Positions 7,415-19,284 of a stretch of 41,925 bases of DNA are shown here, one piece after another. Each line of letters begins with the position of its first letter. Within the stretch, counting starts at the first letter, position 1. A program made the translations under genes and the position numbers. Location: contig SBBO01000039.1 in the NCBI GenBank assembly GCA_005239675.1, positions 1-41,925 on the forward strand, read 5' to 3'. The DNA is from Planctomycetales bacterium (GTDB taxonomy: Bacteria > Omnitrophota > Gorgyraeia > Zapsychrales > Zapsychraceae). Below the pieces are notes generated by a model. It was not told where the DNA came from, ran no database searches, and saw nothing but the letters and a program-made list of their open reading frames with translations.

Positions 7415-8164
7415 ATGAACGTATTAATTCTGGCCGGTGGATACGGGACGCGATTACAGGCTATAGGGGAGGGTCTACCCAAGGCGTTGTTGACCATACA
7501 AGGCCGGCCGCTAATCGAATACCTATTGGCCAAAGTCCAAGGACTGCCGGATCTTAAGAATATTTTTTTAGTCACCAATAACAAATTTTATACGGCCTTT
7601 CGAGGCTGGGCTAAAGAGTACAAGGGGTATGTCAGGGACCTACAGATTGTCAACGATGGGACGAATACACCAGAGACTCGTTTGGGCTCTGTGGGGGATA
7701 TCCATTTTGTTATCCACCATGAACATGTCGCAGATGATCTCTTGGTTATTGGTAGCGATAACCTCTTTGACGACATGCTGGATCCTTATGTCATTTTCTC
7801 TCGGCGAAAAATACCGTTTGTTACTATAGGCATCTATGATGTCAAGAGCCTAGCGGATGCCAAGCGTTTTGGTGTCTTGGAGTTAGATGGAGACCAAAAG
7901 ATCATTGCCTTTGAGGAGAAGCCAGGGCAGCCACAAACAACATTGGTTGCCATGTGTCTTTATTATCTGCCAAAGAAATCTTTTGGTTTTATTGACGAGT
8001 ATCTGCTAGAATCAAACAAATCCGATACGGCCGGTGACTATATTCGTTGGCTTTGTCAGAAATCTCATATTTATGGATTTCCGTTTTGCGGAAAATGGTA
8101 TGACATTGGAAGCATCGAATCATATCGCCAGGCTCAAGCGCAATTTGGCATGGGCGACGTTTAA
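7415..8164 (+). CDS. Sugar-phosphate nucleotidyltransferase (RmlA/GlmU-N type)
   Basis: NTP-transferase family enzyme that makes an NDP-sugar from a sugar 1-phosphate and an NTP. It has the N-terminal nucleotide-binding signature LAGGYGTRLQAIGEGLPKALL, a metal-binding GSDNLFDD region, FEEKPGQPQ, and a C-terminal KWYDIGSIESY that is typical of glucose-1-phosphate thymidylyltransferase-like proteins. At 249 residues it is a lone catalytic domain without the left-handed beta-helix of GlmU. The start is 2 bases after the ptsI stop. The sugar and the nucleotide cannot be assigned from sequence alone; it may feed the glycosyltransferases downstream. Confidence 0.85.
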   Translation: MNVLILAGGYGTRLQAIGEGLPKALLTIQGRPLIEYLLAKVQGLPDLKNIFLVTNNKFYTAFRGWAKEYKGYVRDLQIVNDGTNTPETRLGSVGDIHFVIHHEHVADDLLVIGSDNLFDDMLDPYVIFSRRKIPFVTIGIYDVKSLADAKRFGVLELDGDQKIIAFEEKPGQPQTTLVAMCLYYLPKKSFGFIDEYLLESNKSDTAGDYIRWLCQKSHIYGFPFCGKWYDIGSIESYRQAQAQFGMGDV

Positions 8165-8202
8165 CATCATCAATTGCATTCTTAAAGAAAGGAAGGTATT
8201 GA

Positions 8203-9366
8203 GTGAAAGGTAGATATTATCTGACATCAGAATCGGTTGGGTGTGGTCATCCGGATAAGGTCTGCGATCAAATCTCGGATGCCGTCTTAGATCAGGTCTT
8301 ACGGGAGGACCCAAAGGGGCGGGTTGCCTGCGAGACCTTTATCACGACAGGCCTGGTCGTCGTGGGTGGAGAGATAACGACCACGACTTATGTGGACGTG
8401 CAAAGGTTGGTCCGTCGCGTCTTAGCGGACATTGGGTATACGGATCATAAATATGGTTTTAATGCTACCACCTGTGGAATTTTAAATGTCATTGTCGGCC
8501 AGTCACCAGATATCGCTCAGGGAGTTGATGCCGGCGGCGCAGGTGATCAGGGGATCATGATCGGTTATGCCTGTGATGAAACCCCTGAACTCATGCCCTT
8601 GCCCATTGTCTTGGCCCATAAATTGGTGCAACGCGTGGAAGAGGTTAGAAAGAAAGAGATTCTTCCATATCTCGGACCAGACTGCAAGAGTCAGGTAACC
8701 GTTGAGTATGAAGATGGGACGCCGCAAAGAATCGAGGCCGTTGTACTGGCCTGCCAGCATACAGAAGAAATTTTAGATAAGACCGCAACCAAGATAACCC
8801 CAGAGGCGCGCCAGGAAATCATCAAGACCATTGCCATGCCGATCGTTGGTCAATTGGTGGACAATCAGACGAAATATTATGTTAATGAAACAGGCAAGTT
8901 TGTCGTTGGAGGTCCACAATCAGACACCGGGATGACCGGTCGTAAGATCGTTGTGGACACCTATGGCGGTGTTGTCTCGCATGGTGGTGGCGCTTTTTCA
9001 GGAAAAGATCCAACCAAGGTGGACCGTTCCGCCACGTATATGGCCAGGTATATCGCTAAAAATATCATAGCGGCTAAACTGGCCCGTAAATGTTGGATAC
9101 AATTGAGTTATGTCATAGGACGGCCTGACCCTGTCAGTATTATGATTGATACCTCGGGGACCGCAAAGATCTCTGACCAGGATTTGGTAGAGTTGGTTCG
9201 TAAGAATTTTGATTTGACCCCGCGGGGCATCATTAAGGACTTGGACCTTTGTAAGCCAATTTACCAGAGAACAGCCGTATACGGACACTTCGGCCGGGAT
9301 GAATTCAATTGGGAAAAAACATCCAAGGCAGCCATATTGGAGAAAGCGGCGGTGGTATTGCGATGA
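8203..9366 (+). CDS. metK: S-adenosylmethionine synthetase
   Basis: Makes S-adenosylmethionine from ATP and methionine. The product has [21 protein letters not shown] (ATP-binding His16 and Asp18), [33 protein letters not shown] and the phosphate-loop-like [16 protein letters not shown], all diagnostic. Length is 387 residues (E. coli 384). The start is GTG at 8203, supported by GGAAGG (8191-8196) 6 bases upstream. Its stop overlaps the ahcY start (ATGA), so synthesis and recycling of the methyl donor are coupled. The 38-base upstream gap is too short for a SAM riboswitch. Confidence 0.98.
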   Translation: MKGRYYLTSESVGCGHPDKVCDQISDAVLDQVLREDPKGRVACETFITTGLVVVGGEITTTTYVDVQRLVRRVLADIGYTDHKYGFNATTCGILNVIVGQSPDIAQGVDAGGAGDQGIMIGYACDETPELMPLPIVLAHKLVQRVEEVRKKEILPYLGPDCKSQVTVEYEDGTPQRIEAVVLACQHTEEILDKTATKITPEARQEIIKTIAMPIVGQLVDNQTKYYVNETGKFVVGGPQSDTGMTGRKIVVDTYGGVVSHGGGAFSGKDPTKVDRSATYMARYIAKNIIAAKLARKCWIQLSYVIGRPDPVSIMIDTSGTAKISDQDLVELVRKNFDLTPRGIIKDLDLCKPIYQRTAVYGHFGRDEFNWEKTSKAAILEKAAVVLR

Positions 9367-10790
9367 AAACGGCAATGACAAGAGAGGTCATCAATAAAGA
9401 TTATAAGGTCAAAGACATCGCTTTGGCATCATGGGGGCATAAGGAAATTGAACTTGCCGAAGCGGAAATGCCAGGGTTGATGGCGCTACGCAAACGCTAT
9501 CAGGGGAAAAAATCTTTGGAAGGGGCACGCATTACAGGTTCCTTGCACATGACTATTCAGACCGCCGTCTTGATTAGAACGCTGCACGCCTTAGGGGCAC
9601 AGGTGCGTTGGGCCAGTTGCAATATTTTTTCTACGCAGGACCATGCGGCCGCGGCCATCGCTGATTTAGGGATTCCGGTTTTTGCCTGGAAGGCAGAGAC
9701 ATTGGAAGAGTACTGGTGGTGCACAGATCAAGCTCTATCTTTTCCAGGGGGCAAGGGACCAACTTTAATTGTAGACGATGGTGGAGATGCCACTTTAATG
9801 GTCCACAAAGGTTGTGAGGCTGAAAAAGATCCTCGGGTGCTGGACCACAAGACCCAGACACAAGACGAGGCCGCCTTGTACGCGTGTCTTAAAAAGATAT
9901 TAGCCCAAGACAAGAACAAATGGCAGCGCTTTGCCCGGGAGATTAAAGGCGTATCGGAGGAGACCACGACCGGGGTACATCGACTTTATCAAATGGAGAA
10001 AGAAGGCCGATTGTTATTCCCCGCCTTTAACGTCAACGATTCGGTCACTAAATCCAAATTCGACAATTTGTATGGTTGTCGGGAGTCCTTGGCTGATGGC
10101 ATCAAGCGTGCCACAGATATCATGCTGGCAGGCAAGGTGGTTGTTATCTGCGGCTATGGTGATGTGGGAAAAGGCTGCGCGCAGTCTATGCGTAGTTACG
10201 GCGCCCGTGTCATTATAACCGAGATCGATCCCATCTGCGCCTTACAAGCGGCTATGGAAGGCTATGAAGTAAAAACGCTTGCGGAGACCTTAGTCGAGGG
10301 CAATATTTATATCACCGCTTCAGGCAATTGTGATGTTATAACCGTTGACCATATGTCCCATATGAAGGATAAAGCCATTGTCTGTAATATTGGTCATTTT
10401 GACAATGAGATCCAATTGGCCGCGCTCGAGCGTGTCCCGGGTATTCAGAAAATCAACATTAAACCACAGGTGGATGAATATCGTTTCCCTGCAGGCCATT
10501 CGATTATCGTTTTAGCTGAAGGGCGTTTGGTCAACTTGGGATGCGCGACTGGCCACCCTTCTTTTGTCATGAGTAATTCTTTTACCAATCAGACCTTGGC
10601 CCAGATTGAACTATGGCAGAACAATTATAAGGTCGGAGTTCATCGTTTACCGCAAAGACTTGACGAGGAAGTCGCCCGGCTGCATTTGGGTCTTTTGGGC
10701 GCGAAATTGACGATACTGACCCCTAAACAGGCAGATTATATTGGTGTTTCTGTGGATGGTCCGTATAAATCTGCTCATTATAGGTATTAA
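9363..10790 (+). CDS. ahcY: S-adenosylhomocysteine hydrolase
   Basis: Splits S-adenosylhomocysteine to adenosine and homocysteine, relieving product inhibition of methyltransferases; NAD-dependent. It shows [29 protein letters not shown], the NAD-binding [44 protein letters not shown], and the C-terminal [11 protein letters not shown] that contributes to the neighbouring subunit's NAD site. The start at 9363 overlaps metK by 4 bases and gives 475 residues; a longer frame from 9309 would overlap metK with unrelated sequence. A later ATG at 9375 is also possible. Confidence 0.97.
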   Translation: MKTAMTREVINKDYKVKDIALASWGHKEIELAEAEMPGLMALRKRYQGKKSLEGARITGSLHMTIQTAVLIRTLHALGAQVRWASCNIFSTQDHAAAAIADLGIPVFAWKAETLEEYWWCTDQALSFPGGKGPTLIVDDGGDATLMVHKGCEAEKDPRVLDHKTQTQDEAALYACLKKILAQDKNKWQRFAREIKGVSEETTTGVHRLYQMEKEGRLLFPAFNVNDSVTKSKFDNLYGCRESLADGIKRATDIMLAGKVVVICGYGDVGKGCAQSMRSYGARVIITEIDPICALQAAMEGYEVKTLAETLVEGNIYITASGNCDVITVDHMSHMKDKAIVCNIGHFDNEIQLAALERVPGIQKINIKPQVDEYRFPAGHSIIVLAEGRLVNLGCATGHPSFVMSNSFTNQTLAQIELWQNNYKVGVHRLPQRLDEEVARLHLGLLGAKLTILTPKQADYIGVSVDGPYKSAHYRY

Positions 10791-10808
10791 CAGTTCGAGA
10801 GGAAACCC

Positions 10809-11801
10809 ATGCCCAAAATTTATTATGATAAAGACGCTGATTTGAATGTGTATCAAGGAAGGACTATCGCTATTATTGGCTATGGGATTCAAGGTCGGGG
10901 TCAGGCCTTGAGCTTGCGGGACAGCGGTTTAAATGTCCTTGTTGCGCAAAGACCCGGCGGTGCTAATTATGATTTGGCGCAAAAAGATGGTTTTAGCCCT
11001 GTAGCAGCCGATGAGGCAGCGAAACGCTCGGATGTTATTATGATTTTGACACAGGATCACATACAAGGAGAATTGTACCGTCAATCAATCAAGCGTTATC
11101 TTAAAAAAGGTAAATCATTGGCATTTTCTCATGGGTTTAATATCCATTTTAGTCAAATTAAACCCCCCGGAGAGGTGGATGTCTGGATGATTGCGCCCAA
11201 GGCCCCCGGGGCGTTGGTACGTCGACAGTTTGTGGAAGGTAGAGGTGTGCCGTGCCTGGTGGCTATTCATCAAGATGCCTCAGGAAAGGCCTTAAGCGAT
11301 GCCTTGGCCTACGCTAAGGCGATTGGCGGAGGCCGTGCCGGGATTTTTGAGACAACATTCCGCGAAGAGACTGAAACGGATTTGTTTGGAGAACAGGTTG
11401 TCTTGTGCGGTGGAACAAGCGCCTTGATTAAGGCCGGTTACGAGACGCTCGTTGCCGCGGGTTATGCCCCTGAGATGGCCTATTTTGAATGTCTCCATGA
11501 ATTGAAATTGATCGTTGATCTAATCTATGAAGGTGGTATTACCGGGATGCGACAGCGCGTTTCTGATACAGCCGAATATGGGGACTATACCCGCGGGCCC
11601 AGGATCATTAACGAGCGTACCCGTAAAGAGATGAAGAAAATTTTAAAAGAAGTGCAATCCGGAAAGTTCGCGCGGGAATGGATACGGGAAAACAAAAAAG
11701 GGAGGCCCCATTTTAATCAATATCGCAAGGATTCTCAGCAACATCCTGTTGAGGAAGTGGGGAAGAGTCTACGCGCAATGATGTCCTGGATGAAACGATA
11801 A
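10809..11801 (+). CDS. ilvC: Ketol-acid reductoisomerase (class I)
   Basis: Second common step of branched-chain amino-acid synthesis: isomerises and reduces acetolactate or acetohydroxybutyrate. The Rossmann motif is [21 protein letters not shown] (about residues 20-40). The metal and substrate site is seen in [32 protein letters not shown] and SDTAEYGDY. At 330 residues it is the short class I form. The cofactor-specificity loop reads AQRPGGAN (residues 46-53); the two serines common in NADPH-using class I enzymes are Gly51 and Asn53, so cofactor use may be altered (inference). GAGAGGAAA precedes the ATG. ilvB and ilvN are not in the window. Confidence 0.96.
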   Translation: MPKIYYDKDADLNVYQGRTIAIIGYGIQGRGQALSLRDSGLNVLVAQRPGGANYDLAQKDGFSPVAADEAAKRSDVIMILTQDHIQGELYRQSIKRYLKKGKSLAFSHGFNIHFSQIKPPGEVDVWMIAPKAPGALVRRQFVEGRGVPCLVAIHQDASGKALSDALAYAKAIGGGRAGIFETTFREETETDLFGEQVVLCGGTSALIKAGYETLVAAGYAPEMAYFECLHELKLIVDLIYEGGITGMRQRVSDTAEYGDYTRGPRIINERTRKEMKKILKEVQSGKFAREWIRENKKGRPHFNQYRKDSQQHPVEEVGKSLRAMMSWMKR

Positions 11802-11805
11802 AGGC

Positions 11806-12450
11806 ATGAAACTTCACCTAGGTTGCGGTACTAAGAAACTGGACGGCTGGGTTAATATTGATGCCGTCTCTATGTGTCAGCCGGATTTGGTCCACGATAT
11901 CAGCCGCCATTTGCCTTATGAAGATCAGCAGGCTGATGAGGTCTTGGCTGAAGACCTGTTGGAACATTTTGATAAATATATAAGGTTTATGGTCTTTGCC
12001 GAATGGGTACGGGTCTTACGTATCGGTGGAAAAATAACCCTTCAGGTTCCCCATTTCCCCAAAATCTTACGGCGGTATTTTAAGTTAGGATATGATAATT
12101 TTGTTGATTTTATTTTTGGTGAGAATCTATGGCGTTCCGATATTTATATTGGGCATTTCGGTAATCACAAGTGGGGGTATTCCAAAAAAACTCTTCAGGA
12201 ATTTGTTCGGCTTTTCGGGATTGAGCCAGTCTCTATCGAAGAATTGGGCCTGAACTTACGCCTGGTGGGAATCAAAAGACACCATGTCTCTATTGAAGAA
12301 ATGGACGATGTGTTGATTCATTCTCATGCCAATCAATGCGGAGAGGGACGAGGCAATGTCTCTTTAAAATACGCCCGAGAAAAGATTGCCCTATTTCAGA
12401 AAGAGATGAATAAAGATGGAAATTGGGAGCTCCATGAATCAAGAAAATAA
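11806..12450 (+). CDS. SAM-dependent methyltransferase (class I), substrate unknown
   Basis: A class I methyltransferase fold protein of 214 residues. The SAM-binding motif LHLGCGTKKLDGWVNID is at the N-terminus (residues 3-19), followed by DEVLAEDLLEHF and the motif II-like block WVRVLRIGGKITLQVPHF (about residues 67-84). The pattern is common in small methyltransferases of sugar or glycan loci. The final 50 residues are charged and not recognised. It starts 4 bases after ilvC and its 3' end overlaps leuA by 17 bases. The target is unknown; nothing in the immediate amino-acid context identifies it. Confidence 0.75.
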   Translation: MKLHLGCGTKKLDGWVNIDAVSMCQPDLVHDISRHLPYEDQQADEVLAEDLLEHFDKYIRFMVFAEWVRVLRIGGKITLQVPHFPKILRRYFKLGYDNFVDFIFGENLWRSDIYIGHFGNHKWGYSKKTLQEFVRLFGIEPVSIEELGLNLRLVGIKRHHVSIEEMDDVLIHSHANQCGEGRGNVSLKYAREKIALFQKEMNKDGNWELHESRK

Positions 12451-13948
12451 AGTACTCATTTTTGACACCACATTACGTGACGGCGAACAAGCACCGGGCG
12501 CGAGCATGAACGAGCACGAGAAACTTGAGATCGCCTATGCCTTGGAACGGTTGGACGTTGATATTATCGAGGCTGGATTCCCGGTCATTTCTAAAGGTGA
12601 TTTTGACTGTGTCCGTAGCGTTGCCAGACATATCCAACATTCTACTGTCTGTGCCTTGGCCCGGTCCCTTAAGCAGGATATTGATGCGGCCCATGAGGCG
12701 CTAAGATCAGCCAGACGCCAACGCATCCATGTCTTCTTGGCAACCTCCAAGATTCATATGCAGCATAAGCTAAAAAAAACCCAAGAAGAAATCCTGCAGA
12801 TGGCCGTAGAGGCAGTCAAATATGCACGCCATAAGGTCGCAGACATCGAATTTTCACCGGAAGATGCCTCTCGTTCCGAGAAATTGTTTTTGTACCGCAT
12901 CCTTGAAGCGGTGATTGATGCTGGGGCGACGACCGTTAATATCCCCGATACGGTCGGTTATGCCATGCCTATCGAATATGGCAATCTTATTGCTGAAATC
13001 AAGAATAATGTTCCCAACATTCACAAGGCTGTTATCTCGGTGCATTGCCATGATGATTTGGGAGTAGCAGTGGCTAATTCGCTGGCCGCTATTCGTACCG
13101 GTGCCCGGCAGGTCGAATGCACGATCAACGGGATTGGCGAGCGCGCCGGCAATGCCTCCATGGAAGAGATTGTGATGGCCCTGAAGACACGCCAGGATGT
13201 CTATGGGTGTACGACCAACATCCAGACGCAGGAGATTTGCCGGGTATCACGCCTCGTCAGCAAGTATACTGGATTTGCTGTTGCGCCCAATAAAGCGGTT
13301 GTCGGGGCCAATGCCTTCCGCCATGAGGCCGGCATCCATCAGGACGGCATTCTAAAGGAGCGCTCCACCTATGAGATCATGCGTCCCGACGACGTAGGAT
13401 TTGTGGGGACAGGGTTGGTTCTAGGAAAACACTCTGGCCGTCACGCCTTCCGGGTGCGGCTAAAACATTTAGGAATAGAGTTAAGTGATGAGAATCTTGA
13501 TAAGGCCTTTGACCGTTTTAAGCGCATAGCCGATCAAAAGAAGCATGTGTTTGATGAGGACCTATTGGCCATCGTTGAAGACGAAATTAAGATATTTGAG
13601 AAGACATGGGGCCTGGTGAATCTTGTGTCCAAGAGCGGCACTAACATCAAGACAGAGGTTAATATTGTTCTTAAGTCCAAAGGTAAAAACTACGAGAAGG
13701 TTTCTTCCGGAGACGGCCCTGTGGATGCCTGCTATAAGGCGATCGATGCCATCACTAAGATTAAAGGGGAGCTATTGGATTATTCTATTCAATCGGTAAC
13801 GCAGGGTAAGGATGCGCTCGGAGAGGTGACGGTTAAGGTTAAATTTGATGATAGAAATGTCATTGCCCATGGAACCAGCACCGATATCCTCGAGGCCTCG
13901 GCCAAGGCCTATCTTAATGCCCTCAATAAAGTACTTACACCAACATAA
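12434..13948 (+). CDS. leuA: 2-isopropylmalate synthase
   Basis: First committed step of leucine synthesis: condenses acetyl-CoA with 2-oxoisovalerate. The DRE-TIM barrel begins FDTTLRDGEQAPG and includes HCHDDLGVAVANSLAA and INGIGERAGNASMEE. A linker follows with GANAFRHEAGIHQDGILK and GKHSGRHAF. The C-terminal regulatory domain (about 390-504) ends with GTSTDILEASAKAYLNALN, typical of leucine-feedback LeuA rather than CimA or homocitrate synthase. The start at 12434 has GGGAG just upstream and gives 504 residues; an ATG 18 bases earlier lacks a site. Substrate choice between isopropylmalate and citramalate is best judged by tree, but LeuA is favoured. Confidence 0.92.
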   Translation: MNQENKVLIFDTTLRDGEQAPGASMNEHEKLEIAYALERLDVDIIEAGFPVISKGDFDCVRSVARHIQHSTVCALARSLKQDIDAAHEALRSARRQRIHVFLATSKIHMQHKLKKTQEEILQMAVEAVKYARHKVADIEFSPEDASRSEKLFLYRILEAVIDAGATTVNIPDTVGYAMPIEYGNLIAEIKNNVPNIHKAVISVHCHDDLGVAVANSLAAIRTGARQVECTINGIGERAGNASMEEIVMALKTRQDVYGCTTNIQTQEICRVSRLVSKYTGFAVAPNKAVVGANAFRHEAGIHQDGILKERSTYEIMRPDDVGFVGTGLVLGKHSGRHAFRVRLKHLGIELSDENLDKAFDRFKRIADQKKHVFDEDLLAIVEDEIKIFEKTWGLVNLVSKSGTNIKTEVNIVLKSKGKNYEKVSSGDGPVDACYKAIDAITKIKGELLDYSIQSVTQGKDALGEVTVKVKFDDRNVIAHGTSTDILEASAKAYLNALNKVLTPT

Positions 13949-13970
13949 TCCCTCGGAAACAGAAGTCATC

Positions 13971-14855
13971 ATGGATGCTCAAAGCGCTGTCTACGGAATC
14001 ATTGGTTATCCGGTTGCCCATAGCCTGTCTCCCCTCATGCATAATACGGCCTTTAAAGAATTGGGCGTATCTGCCGTTTACAATCTTTTTGCGCTTCAAG
14101 AAGATGATCTGGATAGCTTTTTTCAAGAACTTAAATCTTCGACTAGTCCAATCTTTGGACTTAATGTGACAGTGCCTTATAAAGAAAGCGTTGTCCGTTA
14201 TATGGACAACATGAGTCCCTTGGCACAAAAAATTATGGCGGTCAATACCATCGTTATCAATAGCAGGCGTGACCTAATTGGATATAATACGGATGCCCCT
14301 GGTTTTTTGACCCACTTAACTGAGTTAGGATTCAGCACGGCAGATGCGAAGATCGCCATCCTCGGTGGTGGTGGTTCGGCCAGGGCAATTCTCGCGGTAT
14401 TGTGCATGATCCAGGAGCGGCCGAACACAATCACCATATATAACAGGACACCTGGCCGTTTAGATGCGCTGTTGAAGGATTTAGGTGCGCGCATTGATAC
14501 TAGTATTGTCGAAATAGCCCCTACCATTGATGACCTTAATATCGCTGAGGCGCAGCTCTTGATTAACACAACACCTCTAGGGATGAGTGCTGAAGATCCT
14601 TGCTTGATTGATGGAGATCTGTTGCATAAAGGGCTTTTGGTTTACGACCTTGTTTATAATCCAGCGCAGACGCCGTTGTCGAGGCTGGCCCGTGAGCGTG
14701 GCGCGCGCGCGGTCAATGGCTTAGGCATGCTCTATTATCAGGGACTTTTGTCGTTTCAGCGCTGGGCAAATATTCAATTGGATGATAGCATAAAACAAAA
14801 AATGCGTGAGGCGCTGGAGAAAGGATTACACCCATGTGCTGGGGAGATTATTTAA
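13971..14855 (+). CDS. aroE: Shikimate dehydrogenase
   Basis: NADP-dependent reduction of 3-dehydroshikimate to shikimate, in aromatic amino-acid synthesis. Substrate-binding motifs GYPVAHSLSPLMHN, NVTVPYKE (catalytic Lys) and GYNTDAPGF lie in the N-terminal half. The Rossmann motif ILGGGGSARAILAVL follows, then INTTPLGM, YDLVYNPAQTPL and NGLGMLYYQG. The start at 13971 gives 294 residues and the expected N-terminus (YGIIGYPVAHSLSP); the open frame extends upstream into leuA without family similarity. The Shine-Dalgarno is weak. aroK follows after the prepilin peptidase gene. Confidence 0.95.
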   Translation: MDAQSAVYGIIGYPVAHSLSPLMHNTAFKELGVSAVYNLFALQEDDLDSFFQELKSSTSPIFGLNVTVPYKESVVRYMDNMSPLAQKIMAVNTIVINSRRDLIGYNTDAPGFLTHLTELGFSTADAKIAILGGGGSARAILAVLCMIQERPNTITIYNRTPGRLDALLKDLGARIDTSIVEIAPTIDDLNIAEAQLLINTTPLGMSAEDPCLIDGDLLHKGLLVYDLVYNPAQTPLSRLARERGARAVNGLGMLYYQGLLSFQRWANIQLDDSIKQKMREALEKGLHPCAGEII

Positions 14856-15661
14856 ATATTTTTTTCTTTATTCTGGGTGCGACCGTGGGGAGCTTCTTAA
14901 ATGTGTGCATTGTGCGCATGCCCCATGAAGAATCTATCGTGCACCCCCGTTCCCATTGTATCCATTGTAAAAAACAATTGCCATGGCATGACAATATCCC
15001 TTTTGTTAGTTATCTGCTATTGAAAGGACATTGCCGCTTCTGTGGCGCCAAGATCTCTCCTCGTTATTTTTTGGTTGAATTGCTCACCGCCATTGTCTTC
15101 GTTGTCTTCTATAGATATTTCGGTCTCACACCAGTCTTGCCGGCATATCTGACCATGACCTGTGGATTCATCGTAGCTACCTTTATCGATTTTAAACATC
15201 GGATTATCCCGGATGAAATTAGCGTTGGAGGAATGATCGCTGGGTTGGGTTTCAGTCTTTTGGTCCCTGCCTTGCATGAGGTCAGTTATAGCGCTGGCCC
15301 GTGGGGCGTTATCCCGGCTCATTTGAAATCTTTTGGGCTATCCTTCTTAGGTGCACTGGTCGGTGGCGGGATCATTTATGCGATGGGTATTTTGGGAGAC
15401 TTTTTATTTAAGAAAGAATCAATGGGGGGCGGAGATGTCAAGCTCATGGCCATGATCGGCGCCTTCTTGGGCTGGAAGCTTGCGATCCTGACATTCTTCT
15501 TGTCTCCAATCTTTGGTGCGGTTTATGGCATTATAGAAAAAATACGCACCAAAGATAGTACAATTGCCTATGGACCATTTTTAGTAACCGGCGCCATCAT
15601 GAGTCTTTTTTGCGGGGATCAGCTGATTGGCTGGATTGTGCGCGGATATGGATTGTATTAA
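14834..15661 (+). CDS. pilD: Type IV prepilin peptidase / N-methyltransferase
   Basis: Inner-membrane aspartic peptidase (A24) that cleaves the leader of type IV prepilins or type II secretion pseudopilins and can methylate the new N-terminus. Residues 10-25 are hydrophobic. The tetracysteine zinc site of the full-length form is present (Cys42, Cys45, Cys67, Cys70), followed by several membrane segments. Candidate catalytic aspartates are Asp119/Asp127 (DFKHRIIPDE) and Asp201 in GGGDVKL. Length is 275 residues. AAGGA lies 8 bases upstream, and the gene overlaps aroE by 22 bases. No pilin genes are in the window, so pilus and secretion roles cannot be separated. Confidence 0.94.
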   Translation: MCWGDYLNIFFFILGATVGSFLNVCIVRMPHEESIVHPRSHCIHCKKQLPWHDNIPFVSYLLLKGHCRFCGAKISPRYFLVELLTAIVFVVFYRYFGLTPVLPAYLTMTCGFIVATFIDFKHRIIPDEISVGGMIAGLGFSLLVPALHEVSYSAGPWGVIPAHLKSFGLSFLGALVGGGIIYAMGILGDFLFKKESMGGGDVKLMAMIGAFLGWKLAILTFFLSPIFGAVYGIIEKIRTKDSTIAYGPFLVTGAIMSLFCGDQLIGWIVRGYGLY

Positions 15662-15681
15662 TTGTATTAGAGGTCGGGGCA

Positions 15682-16185
15682 TTGAAGAATATTGTCTTAA
15701 TAGGCTTTATGGGCTCAGGCAAGTCAACAGTTGCTAAACGTTTAGCTGAATTCTTCTGTAAGGAACTTATTTCAACCGATACCTTGATCGAAGATAAAGA
15801 GGCTCAATCTATCCCAGAGATATTTCGTAATCGCGGCGAACAGTATTTCCGGGACAGAGAACGAGAGGCGGTAAAAAGAGCGGCAACAAAGAAAAATGTT
15901 ATCATTGACTGTGGCGGTGGGGTGGTTCTAAATCCGCAGAATATGGACAACCTACGCCGCAATGGTATCCTCATCTACCTTGCTGCGTCGCCTGAAACGA
16001 TTTATAAGCGTATCAAGCATCAGAAAAACAGGCCCTTATTAAATATATCTCAGCCGAAAGCTCGGATTGCCGAACTTATTAATCAACGCAAATCGTTATA
16101 TGAACAGGCTGACTATATCATCCAAACAGACACAAAGACCGTGACTGAAATCTCTGCAGAGATCATCCGTCTCTTAAATCAATGA
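15682..16185 (+). CDS. aroK: Shikimate kinase
   Basis: Phosphorylates shikimate with ATP at the 3-position. Motifs are the P-loop GFMGSGKST (residues 8-16), the shikimate-binding region with STDTLIE, FRDREREA, and CGGGVVLNP, then the lid arginine in KNRPLL. The start is taken as TTG at 15682: AGAGGT lies 7 bases upstream and the 167-residue product begins MKNIVLIGFMGSGKS, as expected. The ATG at 15610 would add 24 residues read from inside the prepilin peptidase gene. The stop overlaps the dprA start by 4 bases. Confidence 0.94.
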   Translation: MKNIVLIGFMGSGKSTVAKRLAEFFCKELISTDTLIEDKEAQSIPEIFRNRGEQYFRDREREAVKRAATKKNVIIDCGGGVVLNPQNMDNLRRNGILIYLAASPETIYKRIKHQKNRPLLNISQPKARIAELINQRKSLYEQADYIIQTDTKTVTEISAEIIRLLNQ

Positions 16186-17306
16186 ATGAATCAGATGCCC
16201 TATTAATCCTCAATGCCATACCGCAGTTGCGCAACGCGGATATCCATCGACTCGTTCAATATTATGGAAGCGCACAGAAGGTCCTTGCCATAGGCTCGCA
16301 GGCGCTGATCGCGGATCAAGCTGTCTCCCCAGGGTCAGCCGCTGCCATTGCCCAGTTCCCTCACGAGGCATTTCTCAAAAACGAAGAGACGCTCATCCGC
16401 CAAGGGAGTATTAAGATTCTTACTATAAACGATGCGGATTATCCTTTGCCCTTGCGCGCAATTGCTGATGCGCCTGTTGTGCTCTATGTCCGCGGCCAAG
16501 TTCCAGAAAACATGTCCTTAGCGATAGGGATTGTTGGTTCACGGCAGGCAAGTTTTTATGGTATAACGATTGCACAGCAATTTGCCGCGCGTCTGGCGGA
16601 GGCTGGTTTAACCATCGTCTCTGGAATGGCTAGGGGCATTGATGCGGCGGCCCACCATGGCGCCTTACACGCGAAGCGCACAGGCGCAAATACCGTGGCT
16701 ATTTTAGGTTGCGGTTTAAGCCAAATTTATCCTCTGGAAAATGCAAAGTTATATGAGGAAGTGGCAAACAAGGGGGCTCTTATTTCTGAATTTCCCATGA
16801 AGACACCACCTTTGGCTTACAACTTTCCACGTCGTAATCGCATTATTAGCGGTCTCTCGCTGGGGGTGATTGTGGTCGAGGCAGCAGCCAGAAGCGGAGC
16901 GCTGATTACTGCTGATTGTGCCCTGGAGCAGGGTCGGGAAGTGTATGCTGTTCCAGGCAAGGTGGATAGCCCAACATCTAAGGGAGTTCACAATCTCATC
17001 AAACAAGGGGCAAAACTCGTTTCTTGTGTTGACGACATCTTAGAAGACCTGCGGCCGCTTCTCTTGGCGGGACTCAATAGTCTTGAGGAGAGCCCTAATA
17101 CCGTTGCTATCGCACAAATTTCAACAAAAATTCTTAGCGAAACAGAACTTCTTGTTTATAATGCCATCAGCGATCGGCCTGTGCATATCGATGAACTGGC
17201 GGATCGCTGTGATACGGATCCATTAGATACCAATGCAGTTTTACTTCGTTTAGAGTTAAAACATTTCATTAAGCAGTTACCCGGTAAATTGTTTGTGAGG
17301 CAATAA
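16182..17306 (+). CDS. dprA: DNA processing protein DprA
   Basis: Binds incoming single-stranded DNA and loads RecA during natural transformation. An N-terminal helical region (about 1-75) precedes the Rossmann-like DprA core with GIVGSRQASFYG, VSGMARGIDAAAHHGAL, EFPMKTPPLAYNFPRRNRII and VEAAARSGALITADCALEQG. The C-terminal 60 residues resemble the winged-helix domain found in many DprA proteins. Length is 374 residues. It follows aroK with an ATGA overlap and leads directly into topA, a dprA-topA order common in bacteria. With the prepilin peptidase nearby, competence is plausible but unproven. Confidence 0.95.
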   Translation: MNESDALLILNAIPQLRNADIHRLVQYYGSAQKVLAIGSQALIADQAVSPGSAAAIAQFPHEAFLKNEETLIRQGSIKILTINDADYPLPLRAIADAPVVLYVRGQVPENMSLAIGIVGSRQASFYGITIAQQFAARLAEAGLTIVSGMARGIDAAAHHGALHAKRTGANTVAILGCGLSQIYPLENAKLYEEVANKGALISEFPMKTPPLAYNFPRRNRIISGLSLGVIVVEAAARSGALITADCALEQGREVYAVPGKVDSPTSKGVHNLIKQGAKLVSCVDDILEDLRPLLLAGLNSLEESPNTVAIAQISTKILSETELLVYNAISDRPVHIDELADRCDTDPLDTNAVLLRLELKHFIKQLPGKLFVRQ

Positions 17307-17307
17307 A

Positions 17308-19272
<1,965 letters not shown>

Positions 19273-19284
19273 AAGAATAGGAAG

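Noticed and set aside
8165-8202. Possible SAM riboswitch before metK
   Set aside because: The gap is only 38 bases and contains just a ribosome binding site, too short for any known SAM riboswitch.
13845-13970. Upstream extension of aroE into leuA
   Set aside because: The extension is proline-rich shadow sequence of leuA and lacks family similarity; the conserved N-terminus follows the ATG at 13971.
15610-15681. ATG-initiated extension of aroK
   Set aside because: The added segment comes from the 3' end of the prepilin peptidase gene in another frame; the TTG at 15682 has a good ribosome site and the expected N-terminus.
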